From: Mesorhabditis belari
Taxonomy: Eukaryota; Nematoda; Chromadorea; Rhabditida; Rhabditidae
Direction of reading: 5' to 3'
Length of the DNA stretch: 64,000 bases
NCBI GenBank assembly: GCA_958450365.1
Contig: CAUEEP010000937.1
Span: forward strand, 124,001-188,000
Below are positions 31,106-41,700 of the stretch, one piece after another (within the stretch, counting starts at the first letter, position 1; every line of letters begins with the position of its first letter). Position numbers and translations under genes: made by a program. The notes under the pieces were generated by a model. It saw nothing but the letters and a program-made list of their open reading frames with translations. It did not search any database and was not told where the DNA came from.

Positions 31106-33897
31106 ATGGCGATTTGGGCCGTGGGATGGTTGCTCGTTGCTTGTGGGGCCGTTTGGGCCGAGACGGATAAAATTCAAATGCCAGAGGGACTCTATCCACA
31201 GGTTTTTTTTGGCAGAAAGTATTTTTAGCATTTTTAGCATTTTTCCCCATCCGCATTTAGCTGTTAGAGTGATAGAATTTCGAGCTTTTCGAGCTTTCGA
31301 GCTTTTCGAGCTTTTCGAGCTTTCCGGGAATTCGAAAATGCAATTAAACTCGATTTCAGGCTGACAGCTATGTGTGCACTTTTGTGCCGCTGGATGCAGA
31401 GAAAGAACATTATATCAGTGAGTTTATGAAACGCTTTGTCTTGTCTTTGGCTTTGTCGTCATGGCCGACTGGTTAGAAGCCTTGTTTTCTAGCCGAGAGC
31501 TCAAGGGTTCGATCCCGGCCACCTGGAGGCCTTTGGATCTTTTTATGAAACCATTTCCAGCTGGATTTGAGCCGATTGTCGAGAAGAATTTGGCTCATCA
31601 CATCATTCTCTTTGGATGCGATGAGCCGGGCACTTTTGAGCCGGTTTGGTGAGTGAAAGAAAAGAAAGAAAAGAAAGGAAATTAAAGGAGAAGCGATTTG
31701 CGAGAAGTGTTTAGTTCTCTACATCAAAAAAAATATCTCTCTAGGAATTGCGGTGGAATGTCGGCTGGATCCGACAGAATGGAGAGGGGATCGGTGTGTC
31801 AGTCGAAAGAAAGCATTCTCTATGCCTGGGCAATGGATGCACCACAATTGGAGCTGCCAAAAGGTGAACTGAGATTTAAAGTACGATTACGGTAGAGATT
31901 ACGACAAAATTGAGACAAGGTTACGGTAGAGATTACGACAGAAATTGAGACAAGGTTACGGTAGAGATTACGACAGAAATAAGACAGGATTACGGTAGAA
32001 ATTATACGATAAAAATAAAACCGTAACCTTGTCTTTATTTTTATCATAATTTCTACCGTAAACTCGTCTCATTTCTGTCGTAATCTCTACCGTAATCTTG
32101 TCTCAATTTTGTCGTATTTTTGTCTGCCGTAATCTTGTCTCTTTTTTACCCACTTTTTCTCTGATTCTGCGAGAATTCGCAAAGGATATCTAAAGATATA
32201 AAAAGTGGATAGGTTTGATAAAAAATTACGGTAGAAAGAGACAAGATTGCGGTAGAAAGGGACAAGGTTACGGTAGAAAGAGAAAGGGATAGGTTTAGCA
32301 AAAGTGAATTACGGTAGCTATTTGTGTACTATAACTGGGAACACGGTAGCTAGATAATAAAAGCCAAAAAACGATCTCTAGACGTCGGTTTCAAAGTTGG
32401 CGGCGCATCGGGGATCAACTATTTGGTGATGCAAGTTCACTACATGCACGCCAAGAATGAGGAGGATCGGTGAGGGAGGAGATTAGGCGGAAATACTGTA
32501 ATAGTACCCCGCCCCACATAATGACGGTGTGGAGTGCTGTGTAGTCGAGCTTTGAACGCGTTTTTCTCGACACTGGTTTATGCTACGATGCTGGTCTAGG
32601 TATCAAAAAATAGCTGAGATTCAGGGCTATTTTTTGATACCTAGACGAGCACTGTAGTATAAACCAGTGTCGAGAAAAACTCGTTCAAAGCTAGGCTACC
32701 GTATTTATTCTAATAAACGCCCCTCGACCAACTTTAGGTGCCTCGTTCTCAGTCCTATTTTATGATATTTTATGTTTAATATACCAAAAGATAGAATACA
32801 TTAAGGGCTATCTTTTGGTATATTAAACATAAAAATATCTCAAAATGGGACTGAGAACGAGGTGTCTAAAGTTGGTCGAGGGGGGGGGGCGTTTATTAGA
32901 ATAAATACGGTAGCCTAGCTTTGAACTAGTTTTTCTCGACACTGGTTTATACTACAGTGCTCGTCTAGGTATCAAAAAATAGCCCTGAATCTCAGCTATT
33001 TTTTGATACCTAAGCGCGCATTGTAGCATAAACCAGTGTCGAGAAAAACGCGTTCAAAGCTAGACTACACAACACTTCGCGCCGTCATTATGGGCGGTGG
33101 GGTACTATTACAGTATTTACGGTAGGCGAAAAAGAAAATTCAGCACTTTTTGCTGCTTAGGCTCTGAATTGGATATGATTAGAGGAAAAGAAAGCCTCGA
33201 TTTTCATTTCAGAACTGGACTCACCCTCACGCACACCGAGGAACCATTGCCGAAAGTTGCGGCAACGATGCTGCTCGTTACTGCCGGCGCCATTCAACCA
33301 AAGGCCACAGGTTTCAAAGCCGATTGCATTCTTGTAGACAGAGAAAATCAGCTAGCTTTAGGAAGCTTTAAAGCTAATAGGTTTGAAGGAGGAAATAGCT
33401 GAGAGTAAACGTTTGAATGATAGGAGTTCGTTGTCGTCGGATCCCAGTCATTATTTGATTCAAACGAATAAACGTACACAACAATACAAAGCACAATCCA
33501 TAAGCCGTAAAATCAGCGAAGAAAAAACCCAAGAATATAAAGCCAAAAAAGGATCAATAATGCGGACAGCGGGATTGAACCCTGAAGCTCCCGACTGAGA
33601 TACAAGGCTCTTAGCCAGTCGGCTATGGCGGCATTTGGAATCGAGACAAAACAAGCTTCTTATTTTCCAGTCCTAGAGAATGTAGTCGAAATTTCGACGA
33701 AAAATCTCCCCCTAGCCAATAAGAGCGTTCCACACGCTAGGGAACGGAGAGCAGCGGTGGTCTAGGGGATAGTGTGCCGGTCTAGAAAACCGAAGCTATT
33801 CAAATGGCGGTGGGTTCGAGTCCCGCCACTGACAGACTTTTTTGGAAAACAGATAAATGTCAAACAAATATTCCAGTATCGATACTAGAAAAGATTA

Positions 33898-33940
<43 letters not shown>

Positions 33941-33941
33941 C

Positions 33942-33975
<34 letters not shown>

Positions 33976-36125
33976 TCCTCATCTGTCTGTCATCTGTCAA
34001 ATCTCTAGAAGGCTCGAAAAGATAAAGCAGATTGGGAATTGAACCCTCGACCTTCTGCTTACCAGACTGATGCTTTACACTGAGCTATTGGCGTTTTCTT
34101 TCCCCAAGAAGAAATAGGAAAGACAAGGAAGAAGAGAGAGAGAGAAAGAGAGAAAGAGAGAGAGAGAAAGAGAGAAAGAGAGAGAGAGAAAGAGAAAGAA
34201 AGAGAGAGAGAGAGAGAGGGAAAGAGAGAGAGAAAGTCATATTAACCTAGTCATTAACCTAATAGTCACTATGAACAACAATTTTTAACCGTATCCAGCT
34301 TCTATTCTTTAATCGAATTGTAAGCAAAAGCTCTTCAGCGAATAGCTTATCAGTGTGTTGTTTCAGAGAACTTTGAGACAGCTTGCGTGATCGACGAGCC
34401 GGTGGTGTTGCACCCGTTCGCCTATCGAACACACACGCATCGACACGGGAAAGAAGTGAGCGGATGGGTGGTACAAGAGGTGAGTGAGAAGGCTTCCAAA
34501 CAAATCAACGATGCCGGAAATGATTTTAGAACTCGCAAGGAAACGATCGATGGACATTGATCGGACGTCGGGATCCACAATTGCCACAAATGTTTGTCCC
34601 GGTGAGTGAGAATGGAAATCTCAATTCATTTTGCCTCAAATTTTTCTCCTAATGGAATTCTCGTTGTGCAGGATTTGAAATGGAATTAAATTTTCAAGAA
34701 ATCCATTTCCAGGTGGAAAACAAAACGATGGAGATTCGTCAAGGGGATATGCTCGCGGCAAGGTATGGGAAATTGGATAGAAGCTTTTCGTACACTTAAA
34801 CTTACACTATAACTACACTTCGTTACGCTACGCTACGTTACAATACGCTACAATACGCTACATTGCGCTAGAATACGCTAGAAGACGCTAGAAGACGCTA
34901 GAAGACGCTAGAAGACGCTAGAATATGCTAGAAGACGCTAGAATATGCTAGAAGACGCTAGAATACGCTAGAAGACGCTAGAAGACGCTAGAAGACGCGA
35001 GAAGACGCTAGAATATGCTAGAATATGCTAGAAGACGCTAGAAGACGCTAGAAGACGCTAGAAGACGCTAGAAGACGCTAGAAGACGCTAGAAGACGCTA
35101 GAATATGCTACAATACCTTACACTACGCTACACTACACTGCAATGCAATGTAGTCTAGTCTAGATCACACCTAGTGACTAGTGACTAGCTTTATAGCGAC
35201 CTACAGCTGACCGGAGTCAAACCAGAGTGTTCGGCTCAGCTCAGTTGTTAGGCTTTTTTGTAGCAGCGACGCTAACCAATGCACCACACGGTCTCATAAA
35301 AAGAGGGTTTTATCTCTAGCCATTGAACGGCCATTGAACGGCCATTGAACGGCTATTGAACGGCTATTGAACGGCCTATTGAACGGCTATTGAACGGCTA
35401 TTGAACAGCCATTGAATGGCCATCGAAACGGCCATTGAACGGATTACGATTCTTTTCTAGATGTGTCATCGAGAACAACGAGGATCGAGTGATCGCGATG
35501 GGAGCGACGGGCGAGGACGAGATGTGCAATTTCTATCTCATGTACTGGACGCTGGGCGATCGGGTGAGTGGAAATGGCTTTTGGAAATGGCACTACAGCG
35601 GCTTTTGCTCTCGATTTGACCAAAATACGACTAAATACGACTAAATAGAGTAAATTCAAGTCAAAAGTGCGAAAAACACAACTCCGCCGGCACCACGGGG
35701 AGTCGAACCCGGGTCCTGTGCATTGTAGACGAGCACGCTGCCCACTGCGCCATGCCCGCCATCGTCCTCCTCCGCTTAAAAAGCCCCCAAACACCCCTCT
35801 CTGGCACCGTTTACCAGATGGCTAGCGATTACGCCCCCGCACAAAGAACACCCGATATTTTTGACAGAATTTCTCTTTTACTTTGTAAATGAAATAAAAA
35901 AGATATTTTGCTGAAAATTTGTACCCGGGGGTTTTCGGGGTCGAGGAATTGATTGCAGTGATTTATTTTAACCACTTTACTAATAGAAACTCGGCTTTAT
36001 TGGCCGCGTTCTTGATAAACTATTGCAAGCTTTTCCAGACGTTAAGCGACAACACTTGCCTCTCACCGGGCGCTCCAAATTACTACTGGGACACCGAGGC
36101 TCTTCTGAACAATATCCCGAAATGA
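31106..36125 (+). CDS. pghm-1: Peptidylglycine alpha-hydroxylating monooxygenase (PHM)
   Basis: Copper- and ascorbate-dependent secretory-pathway enzyme that hydroxylates C-terminal glycine of neuropeptide precursors, the first step of peptide amidation. Exons: 31106-31201, 31360-31417, 31561-31648, 31745-31863, 32382-32469, 33213-33310, 34367-34479, 34530-34601, 34713-34762, 35461-35563, 36039-36125; all phases agree, giving about 320 residues. Residues 1-19 form a signal peptide (MAIWAVGWLLVACGAVWAE). All copper ligands are visible: NLAHHIILFGC and YLVMQVHYMHA (CuH site), THTHRHG and DEMCNFYLMY (CuM site). No PAL domain follows, so it is monofunctional, as in nematodes, where a separate lyase gene exists. 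TTTTAG lies 6 bp before the ATG, fitting trans-splicing. The introns carry tRNA-like loci, a nested palindrome and microsatellites. Confidence 0.96.
31455..31525 (+). ncRNA. tRNA-like locus 7 in PHM intron 2
   Basis: TGGCCGACTGGTTAGAAG, TTTTCTAG, GGGTTCGATCCC. Same strand as PHM and only ~36 bp before the exon 3 acceptor. Confidence 0.45.
31870..32330. repeat. TTACGGTAGAGATTACGACA repeats, both orientations
   Basis: Copies run forward to 32010 and inverted from 32020 to 32130 (TACCGTAATCTTGTCTC), so this part of PHM intron 4 is itself a fold-back; more ACGGTAGAAAGAGACAAG follows. Confidence 0.8.
32492..33117. mobile_element. 626-bp nested palindrome in PHM intron 5
   Basis: Outer ends AATACTGTAATAGTACCCC (32492) and its exact complement (to 33117). 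Inside are three successive palindromes: 32548-32692, 32704-32905 and 32917-33061, the first and third being inverted copies of each other (GCGTTTTTCTCGACACTGGT, AGGTATCAAAAAATAGC). No coding potential. Confidence 0.9.
33562..33636 (-). ncRNA. tRNA-like locus 8 in PHM intron 6
   Basis: Minus strand: TAGCCGACTGGCTAAGAG, TATCTCAG, GGGTTCAATCCCGC. Related to locus 7 but on the opposite strand. Confidence 0.45.
33751..33833 (+). tRNA. tRNA-Ser(AGA)-like gene in PHM intron 6
   Basis: The best-formed of the tRNA-like loci. A box TGGTCTAGGGG; anticodon stem CCGGT/ACCGA with loop CTAGAAA (anticodon AGA, T at 33); long variable arm as expected for serine; a fully paired five-base T stem GTGGG/CCCGC around TTCGAGT. 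The acceptor pairs only with a one-base shift, so function is doubtful. Confidence 0.5.
33898..33975. repeat. (TGTC)n microsatellite
   Basis: CTGTCTGTCTGT run in PHM intron 6. Confidence 0.9.
34026..34094 (-). ncRNA. tRNA-Thr-like locus in PHM intron 6
   Basis: Minus strand: TAGCTCAGTGTAAAGCATCA, loop CTGGTAA (would be GGT), GAGGGTTCAATTCCC. Acceptor halves do not pair. Confidence 0.4.
34128..34235. repeat. (AG)n microsatellite
   Basis: AGAGAGAAAGAG purine run in PHM intron 6. Confidence 0.9.
34850..35112. repeat. 10-bp CGCTAGAAGA array
   Basis: About 25 units in PHM intron 9, followed at 35325-35440 by GAACGGCTATT units. Confidence 0.9.
35206..35294 (-). ncRNA. tRNA-like locus in PHM intron 9
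   Basis: Minus strand: TGGTGCATTGGTTAGCGTCG, TGCTACAAAA, long arm, GGTTTGACTCC. Confidence 0.35.
35686..35760 (-). ncRNA. tRNA-like locus in PHM intron 10 (GTCTACAA type)
   Basis: Minus strand: TGGCGCAGTGGGCAGCGTGC, TCGTCTACAATGCAC, GGGTTCGACTCCCC. GTGC/GCAC pairs around the loop, as in locus 2. Confidence 0.45.
35835..35990 (+). repeat. Dispersed ~150-bp repeat, copy 1
   Basis: CACAAAGAACAC ... TTTGTACCCGGGGGTTTTCG GGGTCG; related copies at 56785-56940 and 63128-63250. Confidence 0.5.
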
Positions 36126-36274
36126 TTACGGTCAAGAAATGTAATTTTTGCTTTTTTTCCGATAAATTCAATCATTTTCTCTCGATAAGTTGAATTTTTT
36201 GTTCGAATTTCGTTTTCCCGGTGATCTTTTTTGTTTTTCAAGGCGAAAAACAAGATAAAGTCTCTTTTGTTGTT

Positions 36275-36280
36275 AATAAA
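36275..36280 (+). promoter_or_regulatory. Poly(A) signal of PHM
   Basis: AATAAA in TGTTAATAAAAAG, 150 nt after the TGA. Confidence 0.6.
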
Positions 36281-36771
36281 AAGTTCTATAGAAAAGGAAA
36301 TTAGCAATACAGCAATACGTCAAGGGGATATGCTGGCGGCGAGGTCTGGGAAATTGGATAGAAGCCTTTCATACACTTGAACTTACACTATAGCTACACT
36401 ACGTTACGCTACGCTACGTTACAATACGCTACTTTACGCTACAGGAAAGAATTTCCACTGAAACATTTACTTTTTGATGGAAAAATTTGGAAAAGATCAA
36501 GAAATCAGTGCGCTAGAAAATTTGCGTTTACAGATGATCAAAAAGCATCTACAGAGGTGGTTTAAAGCTTAGAGTTTAGAGTTTACTGTTTTGATTGTTT
36601 TGATTGTTTTGATTGTTTTGATTGTTTTGACTGTTTTGACTGTTTTCACTGTTTTCCCTGCTTTCCCCGTTTTATCCCTTACAAGAGTATCCTCTAAAGT
36701 ACAGTAAACTTAATGCTTACTGTAGAAACTTGTACTATAATAGAGAACAGTACAAGAGAACAGAGGAGCAC

Positions 36772-37940
36772 TAGGTGACCGGAAATGTGCAGTGGACCGA
36801 TAAGTAACAGTGACATTGGGAGGAAATGGAGGAGAGCATTCCCAGATAGAGGATTGACTGAAATCAGATGTATTAGCTCATATCTGTATCTGTGTCTTCC
36901 AAATCGGGCGTATCCGGAGAGGGGTCGCGGGTTACCCAAGTGTGAAGGAGTCTTAGAGCTTCAGTCAGTTCCAGGGTGGCCTTGGTCCTCCAAAAAGTCG
37001 CAATACATAAAATTTCCATATTGAGGCTTGAGCTGTGCGTTCCAGATCGGCCGTATCCGAAAAAGGATTCATGGGTTACCCAAGTGTTAAAGATCTTAGA
37101 GCTCCAGTCAGTTCCGCGGTGGCCATGGTCGGCTAAAAATTCGCTCTATGCCCCAATTTGCATATAGAGGCTTGAGCTGTGCGTTCCAGATCGGCCGTAT
37201 TTGGAAACGAAATCACAGGTTACCCAAGAGTTAAGGACCCTAGAGCTTCAGCCAGTTCCGGGGGTGGCCTTGGACGCCTGAAAATTCGCTCTATGCCCCA
37301 ATTCGCATATTGAGCTTTGACCTGTGCCTTCCAGATCAGCCATATCCGAAAAAGGAATCACAGGTTACCCAATCGTTAAGCAACCTGAGAGCTTCAGTCA
37401 GTTCATATCATAATCGGGAGGTCGATGGCTCAATCCCGGGTAGATTAATGTTGCTTTTTTCTTAGATAAATTCTAGATTGTCTTCTCTACATGCTTGTGT
37501 ATTGTTTGTATGAATATTCATGTGAATAAATGTTTTTTCTAGTTCAAATGTATTCTCGTAATCTAATGTTTTCCCGTTATTCCCTACGATTCAAATTTCG
37601 GAGATCCATTTCTTTTTTTTCTTTTCACAAACCACTAATTTATCACCCAAGGGATGAACAGAAAAAAAATTGAGAAAAAAGTGAGGAGAAACTTTGAGAA
37701 GCAAGAAAAGGCTTTGATTTTGCCGACAATTCTCACAAAAAATCCCATTAACTACTTGGCAACAGTGCGGAAAAAAGAAAATAAATCTCTCACTCAGAAT
37801 TGACCCTCAATTTGTCGGTGAATCTTTTAGTGAAATGTTTTTTTGAAATCTTGCATTATAGCTATTATAGTAATCTGCTTTTATAGCTATTTATATAATC
37901 CGTTTAAAATACCCTGTGCCAAAGAGAAAGCCTTTGCAAT
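36772..37940 (-). repeat. Dispersed 144-bp-unit element, copy A
   Basis: One end GGTGACCGGAAATGTGCAGT, then about four 144-bp units (GTGCGTTCCAGATCGGCC at 37040, 37184 and, diverged, 37329), then a ~500-bp tail ending CCCTGTGCCAAAGAGAAAG. The same parts recur inverted at 49345-51060 and 51975-52740. Confidence 0.85.
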
Positions 37941-38320
37941 GAAAGAGAAAGCGATGGATCTTCGAAAGCTCTTTCTGCGTCGAATGCCTTTTAACCCCCG
38001 TCGAATGTCCGCTCACCAACTGCTTCAATGGCCTAGTGGATGGCTTAGTATGGCCTAGTGAATGGCCTAGTATGTTTCGTTACCGAACCTCTCTTTTCCT
38101 TATCTCTTTTCCTCTCAAGTTCGTTTCCCTCTCTCTGCACTTTGCACTGTTTTAAAAACTATTCCTTTAAATATTCTCTCGAGTTTCATTCACTTTTTAT
38201 ACAATTTTATACACGGTTAACTTCAACAAAACATTTATAAAAGCTGGAAATGAAAATTGGATAAATAGATAGTCAATAAAGATTGAAAAAAGAATCATTT
38301 AACGTTTGTTGTCACATTGA
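37941..38320. other. Intergenic spacer before the calcium-channel gene 3' end
   Basis: Contains CAATGGCCTAGTGGATGG (a lone A-box-like word) and AT-rich sequence; no gene recognised. Confidence 0.4.
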
Positions 38321-38324
38321 AAGC

Positions 38325-38727
38325 TTCAGAAAGCTACAGAAAGCTATAGAGAGCTATAGAGAGCTATAGAAAGCCATAGAAAACCATAGAAAGCTATAGA
38401 AAGCCTTGGAAAGCTTCAGAAAGCTTCAGAAAGCTTCAGAAAGCTATAGAACAGCTATAGAAAGCCTTGGAAAGCTTCAGAAAGCTTCACAAAGCTTCAG
38501 AAAGCTATAGAACAGCTATAGAAAGCCTTGGAAAGCTTCAGAAAGCTTCACAAAGCTTCAGAAAGCTATAGAACAGCTATAGAAAGCTATAGAACAGCTA
38601 TAGAAAGCTATAGAAAGCTATAGAACAGCTATAGAAAGCTATAGAGAGCTATAGCAAGCTATAGAAAGCTTCAGAAAGCTATAGAACAGCTATAGAACAG
38701 CTTCAGAAAGCTATAGAAAGCCCTAGA
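38325..38727. repeat. AGCTATAGAAAGCTTCAGAA array
   Basis: 10-12 bp units just past the calcium-channel gene. Confidence 0.88.
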
Positions 38728-38730
38728 AAT

Positions 38731-38736
38731 TTTATT
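38731..38736 (-). promoter_or_regulatory. Poly(A) signal of the calcium-channel beta gene
   Basis: TTTATT on + (AATAAA on the gene strand), about 18 nt past the TAA, implying a very short 3' UTR that ends at a CTATAG/CTTCAG minisatellite. Confidence 0.55.
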
Positions 38737-38753
38737 TTCCTGATAGTTTTATG

Positions 38754-41700
38754 TTAAATATCTTCATAAGTCGGATGTGTGGCCGTCCAGTAATCTTCAA
38801 GAAACGAGCACATTCTAGAAAAGTGGAATGGATCAAAATGTGAATGAATTTAGGCTCAAGTTCTAGGCTCTAAAAAGCTCTGAAAAGCTCTGAAAAGCTC
38901 TAAAACGCATCTTTTACAAGTTAAATGTCTACTAAAATAGAAATCGAATCTTTTCTAATCTTTTCTTTACCTCTTTGTTGCTTCTGGTAAACCCTTTTCC
39001 TCAATGATTACATCAAAAAGATCACGGGGTAAACTGAAAAGAGTTTCTAGAGAAAAAATTGGAGGACTTTAAACGGCGAAGTTTAAATTTGTAAACACAA
39101 CGATTCTAGCGCACTGAATTCTTTGTTTTTCTTGTTTAAAGAGCGCTAGAAACAGCTAGAGCTACAGCTAGAGCTAGACCTAGAGCTAGAGCTAGAGCTA
39201 CAGCTAGAGCTACAGCTAGAGCTAGAGCTAGAGCTAGAGCTAGAGCTAGAGCTAGAGCTACAGCTAGAGCTAGAGCTAGAGCTACAGCTAGAGCTACAGC
39301 TAGATCTACAGCTAGATCTACAGCTAGATCTACAGCTAGATCTACAGCTAGATCTACAACTAGAAAGTTTGCCTTTCCAATCGAAACCAACCTATTCAAC
39401 AGATCCACCCCACACAACTCTGTTTTCTTATTTTGAATCCCTGTTTTGTTCATTAAACGCATCAGAATCTGGAATCGACTTTATAAGCTTTATAAGGATT
39501 AAATTCATAAACGAACACTCCGATTGCTGACACGAATTTGCACAAAGATTGGCGCCAAATGGATTCCTGTCAGATCTGGAAAAAAAAGAGGGAAAATCAA
39601 CTGATTGAGATCAGCTAAATGCTATACAACCATCACCATTTCTGTAGAATTTTCTGCTCATTTCGAATCTATATTCCGTTTTTGCTAAATGACAATCTGC
39701 GTGGAGTTATAAGGGTTTAAAGTTTTGTTGTAAATGTTGGGGTCTTATCGTTTGGGTTTGTTTGGGTCTTCTTGCTCAGCGGCTAACGCTCAGCGGCTCA
39801 GCGGATGATAGGCTCGGTAACCAAGCAGACTATCCACTAGGCCATCGAAGCAGTTGGTGAGGAGACGTAAGAGGACAGTTAAAAGGCTGAGCGGTCTTTT
39901 GAGTCACTGGGTGTTTTGAGGGGTCTCCTGGCCGAGGGATTTCAGTGCAGGCTTGGCTGAGGGGTAAAGTGCTCGTTTCTAGATCGAAACCTGGCGAGAC
40001 CCCACGGGTTCGATCCCCCCCTGATCTTTTTGCTTTTTTAACAAGTGCTGACTAGTGTTCTTTGTACCTTTCATCGCGTTCTCTCTGGCATACTGTTTTC
40101 ATATATAAAGCCTTGTTTTCTATTTGGGTTTAGGCGGGATTTGGCCAACATTTGGGCTACATTTGGGGAACATTTGAGCGACATTTGGGCGGGATATGAG
40201 CGGCTTCCTGACCGACGGGTCTGGATGCAGCTGTGGTCGAGTGGTAAAGCGCTCGTTTCTAGAGCGAGACTAGGCGAGACCTCACAGGTTCGATCCCCAT
40301 GCGCGCCTTTTTGCTTTTTTAAGAAGTGCTGCCTCTGTCTTTTGTGTGCTTTTGGGTTCTTTGTTGTATGTACAGCAGCCGACTACAGTAATCCGCTAGA
40401 CTAAGCCAGATTTGTGTTAATTTCTTTATAGCATAGCAAGCATAGCATTTGGCCGACTCAGCCGGTTAGTTGATTACCTAATGGAGTGTTTACGTGTGGT
40501 GCTTCTAGCAAAATAATCGACAAATCCTCACAGAGTGCTGTGATCGTTTTCAGCTCTCGTTCGCTTTCTTCTGAAAATTGAGCTAGTTTCACGGCTCTAG
40601 AACTTGCTGTACTTTGAGAAGGAGTACTGTAGAAGCTACTACGCCAGATATAGAAGCTACAGTACCTCCTAAGGACCCTGTAAGGGCCCTGTAATTGAAC
40701 AGAGGCCTCCTAAGGGCCCTGGAATTGAACAGAGGCCTCCTAGGGCCCTGGAATTGAACAGAGGCCTCCTAAGGACTCTGTAATTGAACAGAGGCCTCCT
40801 AAGGACTCTGTAATTGAACAGAGGCCTCCTAAGGACCTCCTAAGGACCCTGTAATTGAACAGAAGCTCTGTAAACCGTTAACTTTTGCAGATTTTGAAGA
40901 AATAAACCCTAGAAAATGGCTTGGTACTCTTCCTGTACTCTACAGGAAGAGTTGCAGAGTTCCAGGAAGTTCCTGTACCCTTGAATCATCTACTCCCAAT
41001 TCCTGCCCACCGTAATCAATCCGTCCCATCCATTTCCGCCCAATATCACTCTTGAATTTCCTCACTCTTTCACCCATTCGTTTCGTCAATTCACTGCGCA
41101 ACGCGGTGTGCATCAATTGAGTAATCTAGAAGGAATTTGATTCAAAAAAATTCGATCCCCACTTGTGATCCGTGGAAAGCGGGACCGACGAAAATGATTG
41201 GACGAGTCGAGGGGACAACAGTGAATGGAGGAGAGCATTCCCAGATAGAGGATTGGCTGAAATTTCAGATGTAATAGCTCAAATCTGTAGCTGTGCGTTC
41301 CAGAACGGCCGTATTTAGAAAGGGATCATGGGTTACCTAAGTGTTAAGGAACCTTAGAGCATCAGTCAGTTCCGGGGTGACCTTGGTCCTCCAAAAATTT
41401 GCGCTATGCCCCAATTTGCATATTGAGGCTTGAGCTGTGCGTTCCAGATCGGCCGTTTCCGGAAAGGAATCACAGGTTACCTAAGTGCTAACGATCTTAG
41501 AGCTTCAGTTAGTTCCGGGGTGACCTTGGTCCTCCAAAAATTTGCGCTATGCCCGAATCCGCATATTCTGTCTTGACCTGTGCGTTCCAGATGGGCCGTA
41601 TCCAGAAAGGAATCACAGGTTACCCAAGTGTTAAGCAACCTTAGAGCTTCGGCCAGTTCATTGATGGGATCAGGTCCTTCAAAAATGCGCGCTATGCCCG

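Noticed and set aside
35444..35794. 116-codon minus-strand frame
   Set aside because: Antisense of a PHM exon plus a tRNA-like locus.
40882..40914. 33-nt candidate calcium-channel microexon (FISSKSAKVN)
   Set aside because: Phase fits both neighbours but residues do not clearly match the family; not included in the gene model.
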